DNA of 64,000 nt from Planctomycetota bacterium (GTDB taxonomy: Bacteria; Planctomycetota; MHYJ01; JACQXL01; JACQZI01): contig JACQZI010000012.1 in assembly GCA_016207825.1 (NCBI GenBank), positions 1 to 64,000 on the forward strand, written 5' to 3'. The position numbers and the translations under genes are program-made. Position 1 is the stretch's first letter; each line of letters opens with the position of its first letter. The notes beneath the pieces are model-generated. The model was not told the DNA's origin, made no database searches, and saw nothing but the letters and a program-made list of their open reading frames with translations. This document shows, piece by piece, positions 49,568 through 57,663 of this stretch.

Positions 49568-50470
49568 CTAATCACTAATTAACTTCCTAAGCCTATTCTC
49601 GATTATCATGTCATCCGTAAAGTTATTCATTAATAGTTCTTTTGGAGAGACGCCTTTTAAAGCTTCAGCAGGAAGGAGTCCGATAAGTTCACTTTCCATT
49701 ACGGAGGTTCCGAGTTTTTCGGCCTCTTTTTTTACCGCTTCGAATACGGTTTTCAATCCGGTCCTTTTGTAGTTTACGAGGTTCATGGTTACCTGCGCGA
49801 TCTTTTTATCATCAAGGAATATGCCCAGAGCACGGACCGCGGGCAGTCCGCCGCTTGATTCGCGGATGGTTTTGGCTATTTTCTTGGCTATTTTTACGTC
49901 AGAGGTGTTGAGATTGATATTATAAGCAATCAGGAAAACCCTGGCGCCGACCACGGTTGCACCGGCAGTCGAATGTATCTTCTCCGGCCCGAAATCAGGT
50001 TTCCTTTCCGGTTTCTTGCCGATTTCCTCGCGGATTCCTTCAAACTCGCCCTGCCGGATATAAGCTAAACTCTTGCGTTCCGGAACCGTTGCCGCTTCTT
50101 CATATAGGTAAATGGGAATCTGGAGTTTGTCGGCGATTTCTTTGCCGAGCTCTTTGGCAAGCTTGACGCAATCCGCCATGGTATTGCCTTCAAGCGGGAT
50201 AAAAGGGATGACGTCCGTCGCGCCCATCCTGGGGTGTTCGCCTTCGTGCTTGTTGAGGTCAATCAATTCCATGGCCTTTTGGGCGGCGGCAAAGGCGGCC
50301 TGTTTTACGGCAGTTGCTTCGCCCACGAATGTCACGACCGAGCGGTTATGGCTTTTATCCATCTCGCGGTCCAAGAGAGTAACGCCTTTGATTGATGTTA
50401 TCGCTGAAATGATTTTATCGAGTACTTCGGGACGCCTACCTTCGCTGAAATTCGGAACACATTCTATCAT
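49568..50470 (-). CDS. ftcD: Glutamate formimidoyltransferase
   Basis: 300 residues. It starts MIECVPNFSEGRRPEVLDKI and contains SHNRSVVTFVG, HPRMGATDVIPFIPLEG and GARVFLIAYNINLNTSD, all family motifs of the formiminotransferase N and C domains. The cyclodeaminase domain of bifunctional enzymes is missing, as in many bacteria. The enzyme moves the formimino group of formiminoglutamate to tetrahydrofolate in histidine breakdown and one-carbon metabolism. No hut gene is nearby, so the pathway context cannot be read from this window. A weak ribosome site (AAAGGG) precedes ATG 50470. Confidence 0.92.
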   Translation of the reverse strand: MIECVPNFSEGRRPEVLDKIISAITSIKGVTLLDREMDKSHNRSVVTFVGEATAVKQAAFAAAQKAMELIDLNKHEGEHPRMGATDVIPFIPLEGNTMADCVKLAKELGKEIADKLQIPIYLYEEAATVPERKSLAYIRQGEFEGIREEIGKKPERKPDFGPEKIHSTAGATVVGARVFLIAYNINLNTSDVKIAKKIAKTIRESSGGLPAVRALGIFLDDKKIAQVTMNLVNYKRTGLKTVFEAVKKEAEKLGTSVMESELIGLLPAEALKGVSPKELLMNNFTDDMIIENRLRKLISD

Positions 50471-50527
50471 TATGACCCTTTCTATTTATCAGTTCTATAA
50501 GTAAACCGTCACCATGGTCCAGAATGG

Positions 50528-50547
50528 ATTCCCGCTTTCGCGGGAAT
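50528..50547. repeat. Perfect REP-like hairpin
   Basis: ATTCCCGC at 50528-50535 and GCGGGAAT at 50540-50547 with loop TTTC. The motif with its flank TGGATTCCCGC is a widespread REP-type dispersed repeat; it may act as a transcript end between ftcD and the iscU-like gene. Confidence 0.7.
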
Positions 50548-50554
50548 GACAACA

Positions 50555-51148
50555 TTACGTATTTTTTATCTCCGCATGGCATTCGGGACATTCTGAGACA
50601 TTCTCGCTGACCAGCATCCCGCATTTGGGGCAGTTGATAAAGGTTTTCCCGCAGGGCTTACAGAAAGCGGATTTCTTATCCACAGGGCTATTGCAATACG
50701 GGCAGGCGCATTCCTCGGCATGCCCTTCCTCTTCCGCGGCGTGTTTTACGGCAGCCTCTGCTTCTTTCTTGGGCTTGCCTTTATTAAGATAGTTTTCAAT
50801 CGCTTTGTGGAGCGCGTCCGCGCCGAGATTAGAGCAGTGCATTTTCTGGGGAGGGAGCCCGCCCAGCTTTTCGGCGATGGATTTGCGGGTGATTTGCAGG
50901 GCTTCGTCGATGGTCTTGCCTTTAGCCATTTCGCTTGTCATGCTGGAAACGGCAATCGCCGCGCCGCAGCCGAAGGTCTTAAACTTGACATCGACGAGTT
51001 TCTTGTCTTTCACCTTGATGTAGAAGGTCATCATATCGCCGCAGACCGGGTTGCCGACCTCGCCGATGCCGTCCGCATCCGGTATTTCGCCGACGTTTCG
51101 CGGATTCCTGAAATGTTCCATTACTTCTTCTGTGTATCCTGTTGCCAT
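50555..51148 (-). CDS. IscU-like Fe-S scaffold fused to zinc ribbons
   Basis: 197 residues; ribosome site AGGAGG before ATG 51148. Residues 1-130 are an IscU/NifU-N scaffold with the three ligand cysteines Cys36 (GNPVCGDMM), Cys61 (FKTFGCGAAIAVSS) and Cys105 (KMHCSNLG). A charged linker (KKEAEAAVKHAAEEEGHAEE) leads into a C-terminal double zinc-ribbon (CPYC, CKPC, CPKCG, CPEC, about 148-192) which normal IscU lacks. The ribbons may bind zinc or a nucleic acid partner; the fusion is an unusual architecture. The protein assembles Fe-S clusters for transfer to acceptors. No IscS gene is adjacent. Confidence 0.88.
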   Translation of the reverse strand: MATGYTEEVMEHFRNPRNVGEIPDADGIGEVGNPVCGDMMTFYIKVKDKKLVDVKFKTFGCGAAIAVSSMTSEMAKGKTIDEALQITRKSIAEKLGGLPPQKMHCSNLGADALHKAIENYLNKGKPKKEAEAAVKHAAEEEGHAEECACPYCNSPVDKKSAFCKPCGKTFINCPKCGMLVSENVSECPECHAEIKNT

Positions 51149-51156
51149 ACTTTCCT

Positions 51157-51230
51157 CCTTAATTAAAGTCTATAAGGCTAAGAGTCTAAGAGGCTAAGAG
51201 TTAATATTAGTCTCATAGGCTTTTAGCCTC
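51157..51230 (-). other. Intergenic hairpin with CTAAGAG-type repeats
   Basis: AAGAGGCTAAGAG near 51189-51201 pairs with CTTTTAGCCTCTT near 51217-51229. Short CTAAGAG units recur. A role as transcript end is possible. Confidence 0.4.
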
Positions 51231-51803
51231 TTAGGCTTCCTTTCCCATTTTATACGCATCTTTCAGCGCGGTCGGGTGTTTGGTTATATTATCTTTATAT
51301 TTAGCCAAGCCGATTAGGAGTTGTCCGCTATACTTGGCATCAAGCGCGTCAAAGAAATACTTGACTGTCAGCTTGGCGCCGTCAAATACCTTTTTCCCTT
51401 TCGTCGCCGCAGTGGATATAAAGTATCCCTTCCGTTTGGAGCTTGGAGCTTGGAGCTTGGAGCTTCGGGTTTCAATGATGTATTTCCGCGCCCAAAACGC
51501 CTGGCATCTATCCACCAATGCCTTTGCCTGGGCGGTTAATCCGTAAAAGAATATGGGCGAGGCAAGCGCAATCACATCTGCTTTTTCTATATCTTTATAA
51601 AGTCCTGTCATTTCGTCTTTAATACTGCAATTGCCGGTTTTCATGCAGGCGTAGTATTCCATGCAGGGAGTGATTTTCATCTTGCCGAGGAACACTTTCT
51701 GTATTTGGGCGCCTTTGGCTTTAGCGCCTTTAAGGAATTCATCCAGCAATTGCTGTGTGTTCCCGTTCTTCCTTGGGCTTCCGTAAATTCCCAATATTTT
51801 CAT
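51231..51803 (-). CDS. Flavodoxin-fold NADPH-dependent FMN reductase-like protein
   Basis: 190 residues from ATG 51803, chosen because the longer frame is made of dispersed-repeat sequence and has no ribosome site. The N-terminus MKILGIYGSPRKNGNTQQLL is the FMN-phosphate loop of the NAD(P)H:FMN reductase/flavodoxin family, and ASPIFFYGLTAQAKALVDRCQAFW is the second conserved block. It carries CMEYYACMKTGNCSIKDE, a cysteine-containing stretch as in iron-sulfur flavoproteins. Residues about 115-125 (ETRSSKLQAPSSKRKGY) are encoded by four 8-bp units (TTGGAGCT type, 51436-51465), an in-frame repeat insertion. It is divergently flanked by the double-hairpin element (51825-51886). Confidence 0.8.
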   Translation of the reverse strand: MKILGIYGSPRKNGNTQQLLDEFLKGAKAKGAQIQKVFLGKMKITPCMEYYACMKTGNCSIKDEMTGLYKDIEKADVIALASPIFFYGLTAQAKALVDRCQAFWARKYIIETRSSKLQAPSSKRKGYFISTAATKGKKVFDGAKLTVKYFFDALDAKYSGQLLIGLAKYKDNITKHPTALKDAYKMGKEA

Positions 51804-51824
51804 TATAATCTTGCCACTAAGGCA

Positions 51825-51886
51825 TCCCGTTCCTTTCGTCAGGGACTCCCTATAATTGGGTATCCCCGAAGTAAAGCTGAGCGGGG
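51825..51886 (-). mobile_element. Double-hairpin element, reverse copy
   Basis: In reverse orientation it begins CCCCGCTCAGC and ends AACGGGA, matching the copy at 7450-7513 over most of its length, including ATACCCAATT-ATAGGGAGTCCC. The outer sequence reads CTTAGTGTCTTGA before it and TGCCTTAGTGGC after it (minus strand), the same insertion point of the same kind of dispersed repeat as at 7450. Confidence 0.7.
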
Positions 51887-51900
51887 TCAAGACACTAAGA

Positions 51901-52686
51901 TTATTTTTTAGCAGAATTAAATATAGCTAATGCTTTTTTCACATCGGCTTTTTCGTGTATAATCGCCTGAAGCGCTTTTGCCATGGCGACCGGCTGCGGG
52001 CTTTGCCAGATGTTCCTGCCCAGGTTTACGCCTATGGCGCCTTTTTGCATGCCGTCATAGACGAATTCCAGCACCTCTTTTTCCGTCTCGCATTGCGGGC
52101 CACCCGCCATAACTACCGGGACCGGGCAGCCGTTGACCACTTTATCAAAGTCTTTGCACCAATAGGTCTTGACCACCCGCGCGCCTAATTCCGCGGCAAC
52201 GCGGCAGCAAAGCGCCAGATACCGCGCTTCCCGTTTTTCCAGTTCCTTGCCCACGGCGGTCACTGCCATTACCGGGATGCCGTATCGCTCGCAATCGTCC
52301 ACGAGTTTGGCGAGATTAAGAAGAGATTCCTTTTCGTAATCGCTCCCGATAAATACGGATATGCCGACTGCCGTGGCATTAAGCCGGATGATTTCTTCAA
52401 TTGAGGTGATAAGCCCTTCATTTGCCAGGTCTTTGCCGACCATGGTCGCGCCGCCGGAAACGCGAAGGATAATCGGTTTCGCCTTGACCGCATCGATGCT
52501 TGCGCGTAGAACCCCTCTGGTAACAAACAAGGCGTCGCAATAGGGGAGGAGCGGCTTGGCGGTCTCGTCCGGCTTTTCCAAGCACCTGGTCGGTCCCTGG
52601 AAATATCCGTGGTCTATCGGCAAGAAGAAACAATGTCCGTCAGGCTGGATAAGCTGGCTTAACCTGTTTTTCGTTCCCCAATCCAT
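51901..52686 (-). CDS. Class I aldolase of the DhnA/LsrF type
   Basis: 261 residues from ATG 52686 with AAAAGGAGG upstream. A TIM-barrel of the archaeal-type fructose-bisphosphate aldolase / LsrF family: FLPIDHGYFQGP at the start, SGGATMVGKD, VKTYW near the Schiff-base lysine and VVMAGGPQCETEKEVLEFV, GAIGVNLGRNIWQ for the phosphate site. Members include fructose-bisphosphate aldolase, ADH synthase and the AI-2 thiolase LsrF, and the exact substrate cannot be read. It is in a minus-strand group with an alcohol dehydrogenase and a class II aldolase, suggesting the breakdown of a phosphorylated sugar or aldol compound. Confidence 0.88.
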   Translation of the reverse strand: MDWGTKNRLSQLIQPDGHCFFLPIDHGYFQGPTRCLEKPDETAKPLLPYCDALFVTRGVLRASIDAVKAKPIILRVSGGATMVGKDLANEGLITSIEEIIRLNATAVGISVFIGSDYEKESLLNLAKLVDDCERYGIPVMAVTAVGKELEKREARYLALCCRVAAELGARVVKTYWCKDFDKVVNGCPVPVVMAGGPQCETEKEVLEFVYDGMQKGAIGVNLGRNIWQSPQPVAMAKALQAIIHEKADVKKALAIFNSAKK

Positions 52687-52755
52687 ATGTCCTCCTTTTA
52701 AAAGCACCAAATTCCAAATCACAAATTCCAATTTGGATATTGGAGTTTAGCATCT

Positions 52756-53781
52756 TTATCTATGTGGTTCAATAATTATTTTAATAGATTTATCCGGGCG
52801 GGCAGTGAGCTGGAATCCTTTGACCGTATCTTTTAATCCAAAGCGGTGGGTAATCATATCCTTGACAGCGACTTTCTTGGAGCGGATTAATTCCATGGCG
52901 TCAAGATGGTCTTTTTCGCTTCCCGCATAGGAAGAGGTCATGGTGACTTCGTTCCTCCAGAAGAGTTTGTTTATCGGGACGGTGATTTCCTCATCATTGG
53001 TCGGGGCGAAGAAGAGAATCGTCCCCCCCCGTTCCACTGATTCCAACGCCTGCTTTACCGCGCTTGTCGCGCCGGCGCAAAGGATAACCAAATCAGCCAG
53101 ACGGCCGTCATTATTCTTTTGTAACATGGCAGGTGAGTATTCGGTCGATTTTACGGCAAAATCCGCTCCGAACTTCTTTGCCGAATCCAGCCGGAAATCG
53201 TCAATATCCGTGGCAAATATCTTGCCCGCTCCCAAGGCGCGCGCGCATTTTATATGTAAGAGCCCGGCGATTCCGCTTCCGATGACAAGCACGCTTTGCC
53301 CCTTTTTAATATTTGCCTGTCTTTGCCCGCGCAGGACGCATGCCAAAGGCTCGGTAAAAGTGGCTTCTTCGAAAGAGATGCCCTCCGGTATCTTAAAGAC
53401 ACCTCGCTCGACATTTATTGCCGGCAGGCGAACGTATTCGGCAAATCCGCCCGGATGGAAATTAGTTTGTCTTAAAGTATCGCAGGTTGTGTGGTGGCCG
53501 CTTTGGCAATAATGGCAGGTATTGCAGGGAACGTGGTGCGCGGCGACGATGCGGTCTCCTTTTTTATACTTGGTCACGCCTTGTCCGATTTCATCCACAA
53601 CGCCGGCGACCTCGTGCCCTAAAACCAGCGGTGCCTTTTTTATGCGGTACCATTCCATAACATCGCTTCCGCAGATACCGCTTGCCTCTATCCGCATAAC
53701 GAGTTCCCCTTTGCCCGCCTGTGGTTTGGGTTGTTCCTCGATACGGATATCTTTATTATTGTAGTACATTGCCACGCGCAT
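52756..53781 (-). CDS. Zinc-dependent alcohol/polyol dehydrogenase (MDR family)
   Basis: 341 residues from ATG 53781 behind GAGGTAA; a longer in-frame start at 53865 would overlap the aldolase. The GroES-like domain has the catalytic zinc ligands in EASGICGSDV and LGHEVAGVVDEIG, the structural zinc cysteines CNTCHYCQSGHHTTC, and the Rossmann motif VLVIGSGIAGLLHIKCARALG (near 170-190). It resembles sorbitol/threonine dehydrogenases (ATDIDDFRLDSAKKFGA). It starts 6 bp after the class II aldolase gene and before the DhnA-like aldolase; probably one operon on the minus strand. The oxidised substrate is unknown. Confidence 0.88.
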   Translation of the reverse strand: MRVAMYYNNKDIRIEEQPKPQAGKGELVMRIEASGICGSDVMEWYRIKKAPLVLGHEVAGVVDEIGQGVTKYKKGDRIVAAHHVPCNTCHYCQSGHHTTCDTLRQTNFHPGGFAEYVRLPAINVERGVFKIPEGISFEEATFTEPLACVLRGQRQANIKKGQSVLVIGSGIAGLLHIKCARALGAGKIFATDIDDFRLDSAKKFGADFAVKSTEYSPAMLQKNNDGRLADLVILCAGATSAVKQALESVERGGTILFFAPTNDEEITVPINKLFWRNEVTMTSSYAGSEKDHLDAMELIRSKKVAVKDMITHRFGLKDTVKGFQLTARPDKSIKIIIEPHR

Positions 53782-53786
53782 TTTAA

Positions 53787-54371
53787 TTACCTCTTGGCTT
53801 TTAATAATCTGGTAAGAAATGTTATATTGGAACTGTCTTCCAGCATGGAGGCATAGCGCAGGCATTCTTCTATGGTTTGGCCGACGGTAAAGGTACCGTG
53901 TCCGCGTACTATTGCCATCGGATGGGTTTTTAGTGCTTTAACCAGCGCCTTTTCCATTTCCTTGGAACCGGTGGCGTGTTTTAAGACAAGAACCGGGACC
54001 GGCTTCCTGAAAAAGAGCTTCCCTTCCACGGTAATCGGCGGGACTGATTTCATTATAAGCGAAAGCGCGATGGTCTTGGGCGGATGCATGTGCAGAACCG
54101 CTTTTGCCGGGGTATTTCTCAGTATCGCCCGGTGGGAATTTAGCTCCACGGAGGCTTTGTTATCAGCAGGGCTTTCCTTGTTCAAGGGCACTTCAACGAT
54201 ATCTTTATCCTCCAAAAAACCGAGCATGGCAGCGCGGCGGTTAATCAGTATTTTATCGCCCACCCGGACGGAGATATTGCCGCTGTGGGTGTTGTTATAG
54301 CCCAGTTCGTAGGTGATACGCCCGATTCGCCTAAATTCTTTGAGGATGGATTGGTATTTTGATGAAGGCAT
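53787..54371 (-). CDS. Class II aldolase/adducin family protein (fuculose-phosphate aldolase-like)
   Basis: 194 residues. It has the family's N-terminal YNNTHSGNISVRVGDKILIN block and zinc-ligand region AVLHMHPPKTIALSL with two His near residues 98-100, then VRGHGTFTVGQTIEECLRYASMLE near the end, with the third His. These are the fuculose-1-phosphate/ribulose-phosphate type metal-dependent aldolases. The stop is 5 bp before the start of the dehydrogenase gene. Together with the DhnA aldolase the three genes would act on a sugar-phosphate or related aldol, but the pathway is inferred. Confidence 0.85.
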   Translation of the reverse strand: MPSSKYQSILKEFRRIGRITYELGYNNTHSGNISVRVGDKILINRRAAMLGFLEDKDIVEVPLNKESPADNKASVELNSHRAILRNTPAKAVLHMHPPKTIALSLIMKSVPPITVEGKLFFRKPVPVLVLKHATGSKEMEKALVKALKTHPMAIVRGHGTFTVGQTIEECLRYASMLEDSSNITFLTRLLKAKR

Positions 54372-54398
54372 ATTAATTTATGAATTAGTCCCTTTCGC

Positions 54399-54466
54399 AA
54401 GCTTCAGGGATAAGAAACTCTAAAGCTCATCCGCCTTTAAAGAGGCGTCTTCGCTAAGAGTTTCTA
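54399..54466. repeat. Nested hairpin beside the tRNA gene
   Basis: AGAAACTCT and AGAGTTTCT form a perfect 9-bp inverted repeat with a shorter CGCCT/AGGCG hairpin inside. It follows the tRNA 3' end on the minus strand and could end or process its transcript. Confidence 0.5.
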
Positions 54467-54467
54467 A

Positions 54468-54539
54468 TGGGCCCAGTAGGGTTCGAACCTACGACCAACG
54501 GATTATGAGTCCGCTGCTCTACCGCTGAGCTATGGGCCC
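54468..54539 (-). tRNA. tRNA with anticodon CAU (Met elongator or Ile2)
   Basis: A 72-nt cloverleaf is readable on the minus strand: acceptor GGGCCCA/TGGGCCC with discriminator A, D-arm GCTCAGCGGTAGAGC, anticodon arm CGGACTCATAATCCG with CAU, and T-arm GTAGGTTCGAACCCTAC. The CCA end is not encoded. The anticodon could be methionine or, if lysidine-modified, isoleucine; the TTGGTCG variable region resembles tRNA-Ile2. Confidence 0.92.
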
Positions 54540-54599
54540 TCAATAATAGTGGTGTTTATATCATTAGATTTTATCAGAGTCAATAAAATTATCCTTGCA

Positions 54600-55673
54600 T
54601 CAATCGGAGGGTAATTTATCAGGCAGGATTGAATTATCCAATTGGATGTGGTGTTTCCAATTTAATGGGAACTGTCCTAAAATAATTTCTATAGGTATTT
54701 GCGTTAGTTCACGGTTTGTTTGCGGTTCGATAACGGTTAGCTTATGGGGACCCGTCCATAAGAACTTGCTGATATGACCGCTTTTTTCCAGCTTTTCAGG
54801 TTCCTTGCCGTCTACTTTAATCAGGATGTCGTAGTCTGCGGAATTAGAGATATCAAAGTAAACCAAAGGCCGATACCAGCCGCCGGCCATAGCCCAACTG
54901 GCGGCAAGAGAGGTTACCAAAAGGAATCCCAAAAGCCCCGGCAAAAGTTCGCCTTTTTCCGAAGTGAAAATAAACAACCTAATGCTGCGCGCTAATAGCA
55001 ATAACAGTATAAACATAATGAGCGAGACTATTATCCAGGCGTCTTCCCATAAAAGCGCAAAGAAGAATGAAACAACGCCTGTTCCTATCAATAGTCCGAT
55101 GAATAAAAGAATCCGTTTAAGCAGTGATTTTTTAGGATGGAACGGTATAGGTAATGTTTTTTGCCCGGTTTGCGGTTGTTGGGTTGGCGGCAGTTCCTGA
55201 GGAGGCGGGTTTTTAAGGTGCTCTTCCGTTATATTCCACGAATCTATGCCGGATTTTGGGAAATATAAGTGGAAAACAGACAGGAATTTTTCCACGGCGA
55301 CGCTGCCAGAAAGATGGGGCAGTCCGCTATTGTACCTTTCCGCATCGTAAAGCAGCTGTTTTGTTTCTTCTGCCCGGGCCGGGATTGATTCCGTGAACTG
55401 TTCGCCGTTTTGAAGCGTCAGGTTTACCAGCACATGCCCGTCTTTAATCGTATTCTCAAAAAGCTCTTTCGTCTCCGGATTGGAGATATCCAGCGCATAA
55501 TGGAAACTATAAGGAGTGGACTGGTCGTAGATACTGACAAAACAGGCAATAACCGCGCCTTCGGGCAAGCAGAATAACCTGAAGTTGATTGCGATTTCAA
55601 CCCCTTTAAACGGGCGAAATTCCGGATTGGAACTTACGGGATTAAATGTCAGTAATTTCTGGGTCGTCGCCAT
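54600..55673 (-). CDS. Membrane protein of unknown function with a cytoplasmic N-terminal domain
   Basis: 357 residues. The N-terminal 150 residues are soluble and beta-rich (FNPVSSNPEFRPFKGVEIAINF, LVNLTLQNGEQFTES). After a Pro/Gln-rich linker (PPPQELPPTQQPQTGQ) come two to three membrane segments (about 195-270, LLFIGLLIGTGVVSFFFALL, IVSLIMFILLLLLA, GLLGFLLVTSLAASWAMAGG), then a soluble end with SADYDILIKVDGKEP and FLWTGPHKLTV. The soluble part resembles the second-messenger-independent PEGA-like strand pattern, but I cannot assign a family. It is divergent from dnaG; a candidate promoter on the minus strand (TTGCGT, TACAAT) lies upstream. Confidence 0.65.
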   Translation of the reverse strand: MATTQKLLTFNPVSSNPEFRPFKGVEIAINFRLFCLPEGAVIACFVSIYDQSTPYSFHYALDISNPETKELFENTIKDGHVLVNLTLQNGEQFTESIPARAEETKQLLYDAERYNSGLPHLSGSVAVEKFLSVFHLYFPKSGIDSWNITEEHLKNPPPQELPPTQQPQTGQKTLPIPFHPKKSLLKRILLFIGLLIGTGVVSFFFALLWEDAWIIVSLIMFILLLLLARSIRLFIFTSEKGELLPGLLGFLLVTSLAASWAMAGGWYRPLVYFDISNSADYDILIKVDGKEPEKLEKSGHISKFLWTGPHKLTVIEPQTNRELTQIPIEIILGQFPLNWKHHIQLDNSILPDKLPSD

Positions 55674-55767
55674 GGTTTTTTATATTAAAGAGGATATTGT
55701 AATATCAGCCGGCAGATTACGCAAGAAAAAGGTGGTTTGGATAAAATAACATTTTTATCATTATAAC

Positions 55768-55796
55768 TTGACAAAGCGTAAATAACGGGTTATACT
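55768..55796 (+). promoter_or_regulatory. Promoter of the dnaG-rpoD operon
   Basis: TTGACA at 55768-55773 and TATACT at 55791-55796, 17 bp apart. A leader of about 50 nt ends with AAGGAG (55836-55842 region) before ATG 55855. Confidence 0.75.
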
Positions 55797-55854
55797 AAAT
55801 AGTTTCCGTTATTACAGGCTTTTAGTCCTTATTATAAGGAGATATAACTCCATA

Positions 55855-57663
55855 ATGGGACAATTAATTCCCGAAGAACGCATCCTGGAAGTTCAGCAGG
55901 CGAATGACATCGTAGATATTATATCCGAATACCTACCTCTTAGAAAATCAGGCTCCGGTTACAAGGCTTTATGCCCGTTCCACGACGAAAAGACCCCTTC
56001 GTTTTTAGTGTCGCCCGCAAAGCAGATTTACCATTGTTTCGGGTGCCATAAAGGGGGAAATGTTTTTACCTTTGTCATGGCGTTCGAGAAGGTGAATTTT
56101 ATCGAGGCGGTCAAGATACTGGCCGAGAAAAGCGGGATAAGATTGATCACCAATCCGACCCCGCAGGAAGATTATAACGAGAAGAAAAGGGCGACTTACC
56201 TTAAAATAAACCACTGGGCGACGGATTATTTCCACAAGAAATTAAGCGGTTCGGATGAAGGGGAAGCCGCCCGCGCCTATCTTGCCAAAAGGGGGTTTAA
56301 ACAGGGGACTATCGGCAGGTTTCTTTTGGGTTACGCGCCCGAAGGGTGGGATAATCTGCTTAGGGCTTCCAGGCAGGATAAAATTAAGGAAGATCATCTG
56401 GCGGAGCTGGGCCTGATATTGCCGCGCAAGGAGAGGGAAGGATATTACGACCGCTTCAGGAACCGTCTGATGTTCCCGATATTCAACAGCCGCGACCGGG
56501 TGGTCGGCTTCGGCGGACGTGCTTTGGATGATACCGAGCCGGTTTACCTGAATTCTCCGGAGAGTGCTATTTTCAGCAAAGGCAAGACTCTATACGGACT
56601 GAATTTCGCCAAGGAAAGCGCGGATAAAAAGGGGCTTTTGTGCATCGTAGAAGGTTATACGGACGTGATGATGGCACACCAGGCGGGACTGGAATGGGTG
56701 GTGGCGACTTTGGGGACTGCTTTGACCGAACACCACATAAAACTCCTTCGGCGTTTTGTCAATAAGGTGGTTTTGGTTTACGATGCCGATATCGCCGGAG
56801 AAAAAGCCTCGGCGCGGACGCTTGATATGTTTTTGTCCGAGGAGCTGGATTTGAATATCGCTGAATTGCCCAAGGGGCTCGACCCTTACGATTGCATCGT
56901 CCAGAAAGGCGCGAATGTCTTTGCCAGGGCGATAGACCAGGCAAAGGATTTATTCAGCTACCGGATGGCGTCTATCAGGAATAAGTATGATTTAAACAAC
57001 CTTGATGAGAAGGCGAAAGCGATTGACGAGGTGCTGGAGATGCTTTCACTGATTCCTAATATCGTCAAAAGGAATTTATTGATTAAGCGTCTGGCCGAAG
57101 AAACCCAGACCAAGGAGAATGTCTTGCGTCTGCGTTTGGCCGAACGGGAGAAACAGAAGAAATTCGCCTATGCTCCGGCGCCCAAAGAAACCGCGGTGCG
57201 AAAGACAAACTCAGCCGGGGTGATGGCGCTTAGGAATATTATTGAGATGATGATTATCAACAACGACACTATTAACAAAATCCGGAAGAACCTGATATCG
57301 GAGGATTTTTCCTCCCCTCCTTATGTGAGGATTATTACAGAGATTTTCCGGGTTTATGATAAATACGGTAAGGTTGAACTGGATACGCTTTTGTCTGTTT
57401 TGTCTGATGACCCGGCTTGCGTCAACGAGGTGATCGAAGTGACGGAACGCAATATCATCAGCGACAAAGAGGCCTGCCGGGAACACTTGGATGAACAGAT
57501 TGAATTCTTCAGCAAACAGCGAAGGCAGAGCAAAGAAATTCCTTTATTAAAGAAGGAATTGAAGGAAACTTTGTGCAAAGGCGACGATGAAAGTTTCCGC
57601 AACGCCCAGAAAAAATACCTGGAGTTGAGGAAATCCTTGCTTCATAAAGTGAGGAGTAAATAA
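55855..57663 (+). CDS. dnaG: DNA primase
   Basis: 602 residues. The N-terminal CHC2 zinc motif is intact ([29 protein letters not shown]), the RNA-polymerase domain has [12 protein letters not shown], and the TOPRIM domain has [17 protein letters not shown] and [14 protein letters not shown]. The C-terminal DnaB-interacting helicase-binding domain is present but divergent. It synthesises primers for replication. The rpoD ATG overlaps its stop by one base (TAATG), giving the dnaG-rpoD order of the classical macromolecular-synthesis operon, without rpsU. Confidence 0.96.
   Translation: MGQLIPEERILEVQQANDIVDIISEYLPLRKSGSGYKALCPFHDEKTPSFLVSPAKQIYHCFGCHKGGNVFTFVMAFEKVNFIEAVKILAEKSGIRLITNPTPQEDYNEKKRATYLKINHWATDYFHKKLSGSDEGEAARAYLAKRGFKQGTIGRFLLGYAPEGWDNLLRASRQDKIKEDHLAELGLILPRKEREGYYDRFRNRLMFPIFNSRDRVVGFGGRALDDTEPVYLNSPESAIFSKGKTLYGLNFAKESADKKGLLCIVEGYTDVMMAHQAGLEWVVATLGTALTEHHIKLLRRFVNKVVLVYDADIAGEKASARTLDMFLSEELDLNIAELPKGLDPYDCIVQKGANVFARAIDQAKDLFSYRMASIRNKYDLNNLDEKAKAIDEVLEMLSLIPNIVKRNLLIKRLAEETQTKENVLRLRLAEREKQKKFAYAPAPKETAVRKTNSAGVMALRNIIEMMIINNDTINKIRKNLISEDFSSPPYVRIITEIFRVYDKYGKVELDTLLSVLSDDPACVNEVIEVTERNIISDKEACREHLDEQIEFFSKQRRQSKEIPLLKKELKETLCKGDDESFRNAQKKYLELRKSLLHKVRSK

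Noticed and set aside
51804-51890. N-terminal extension of the FMN reductase-like protein
   Set aside because: The extension is coded by the double-hairpin element and the outer dispersed repeat, and the family start is MKILGIYGSPR.
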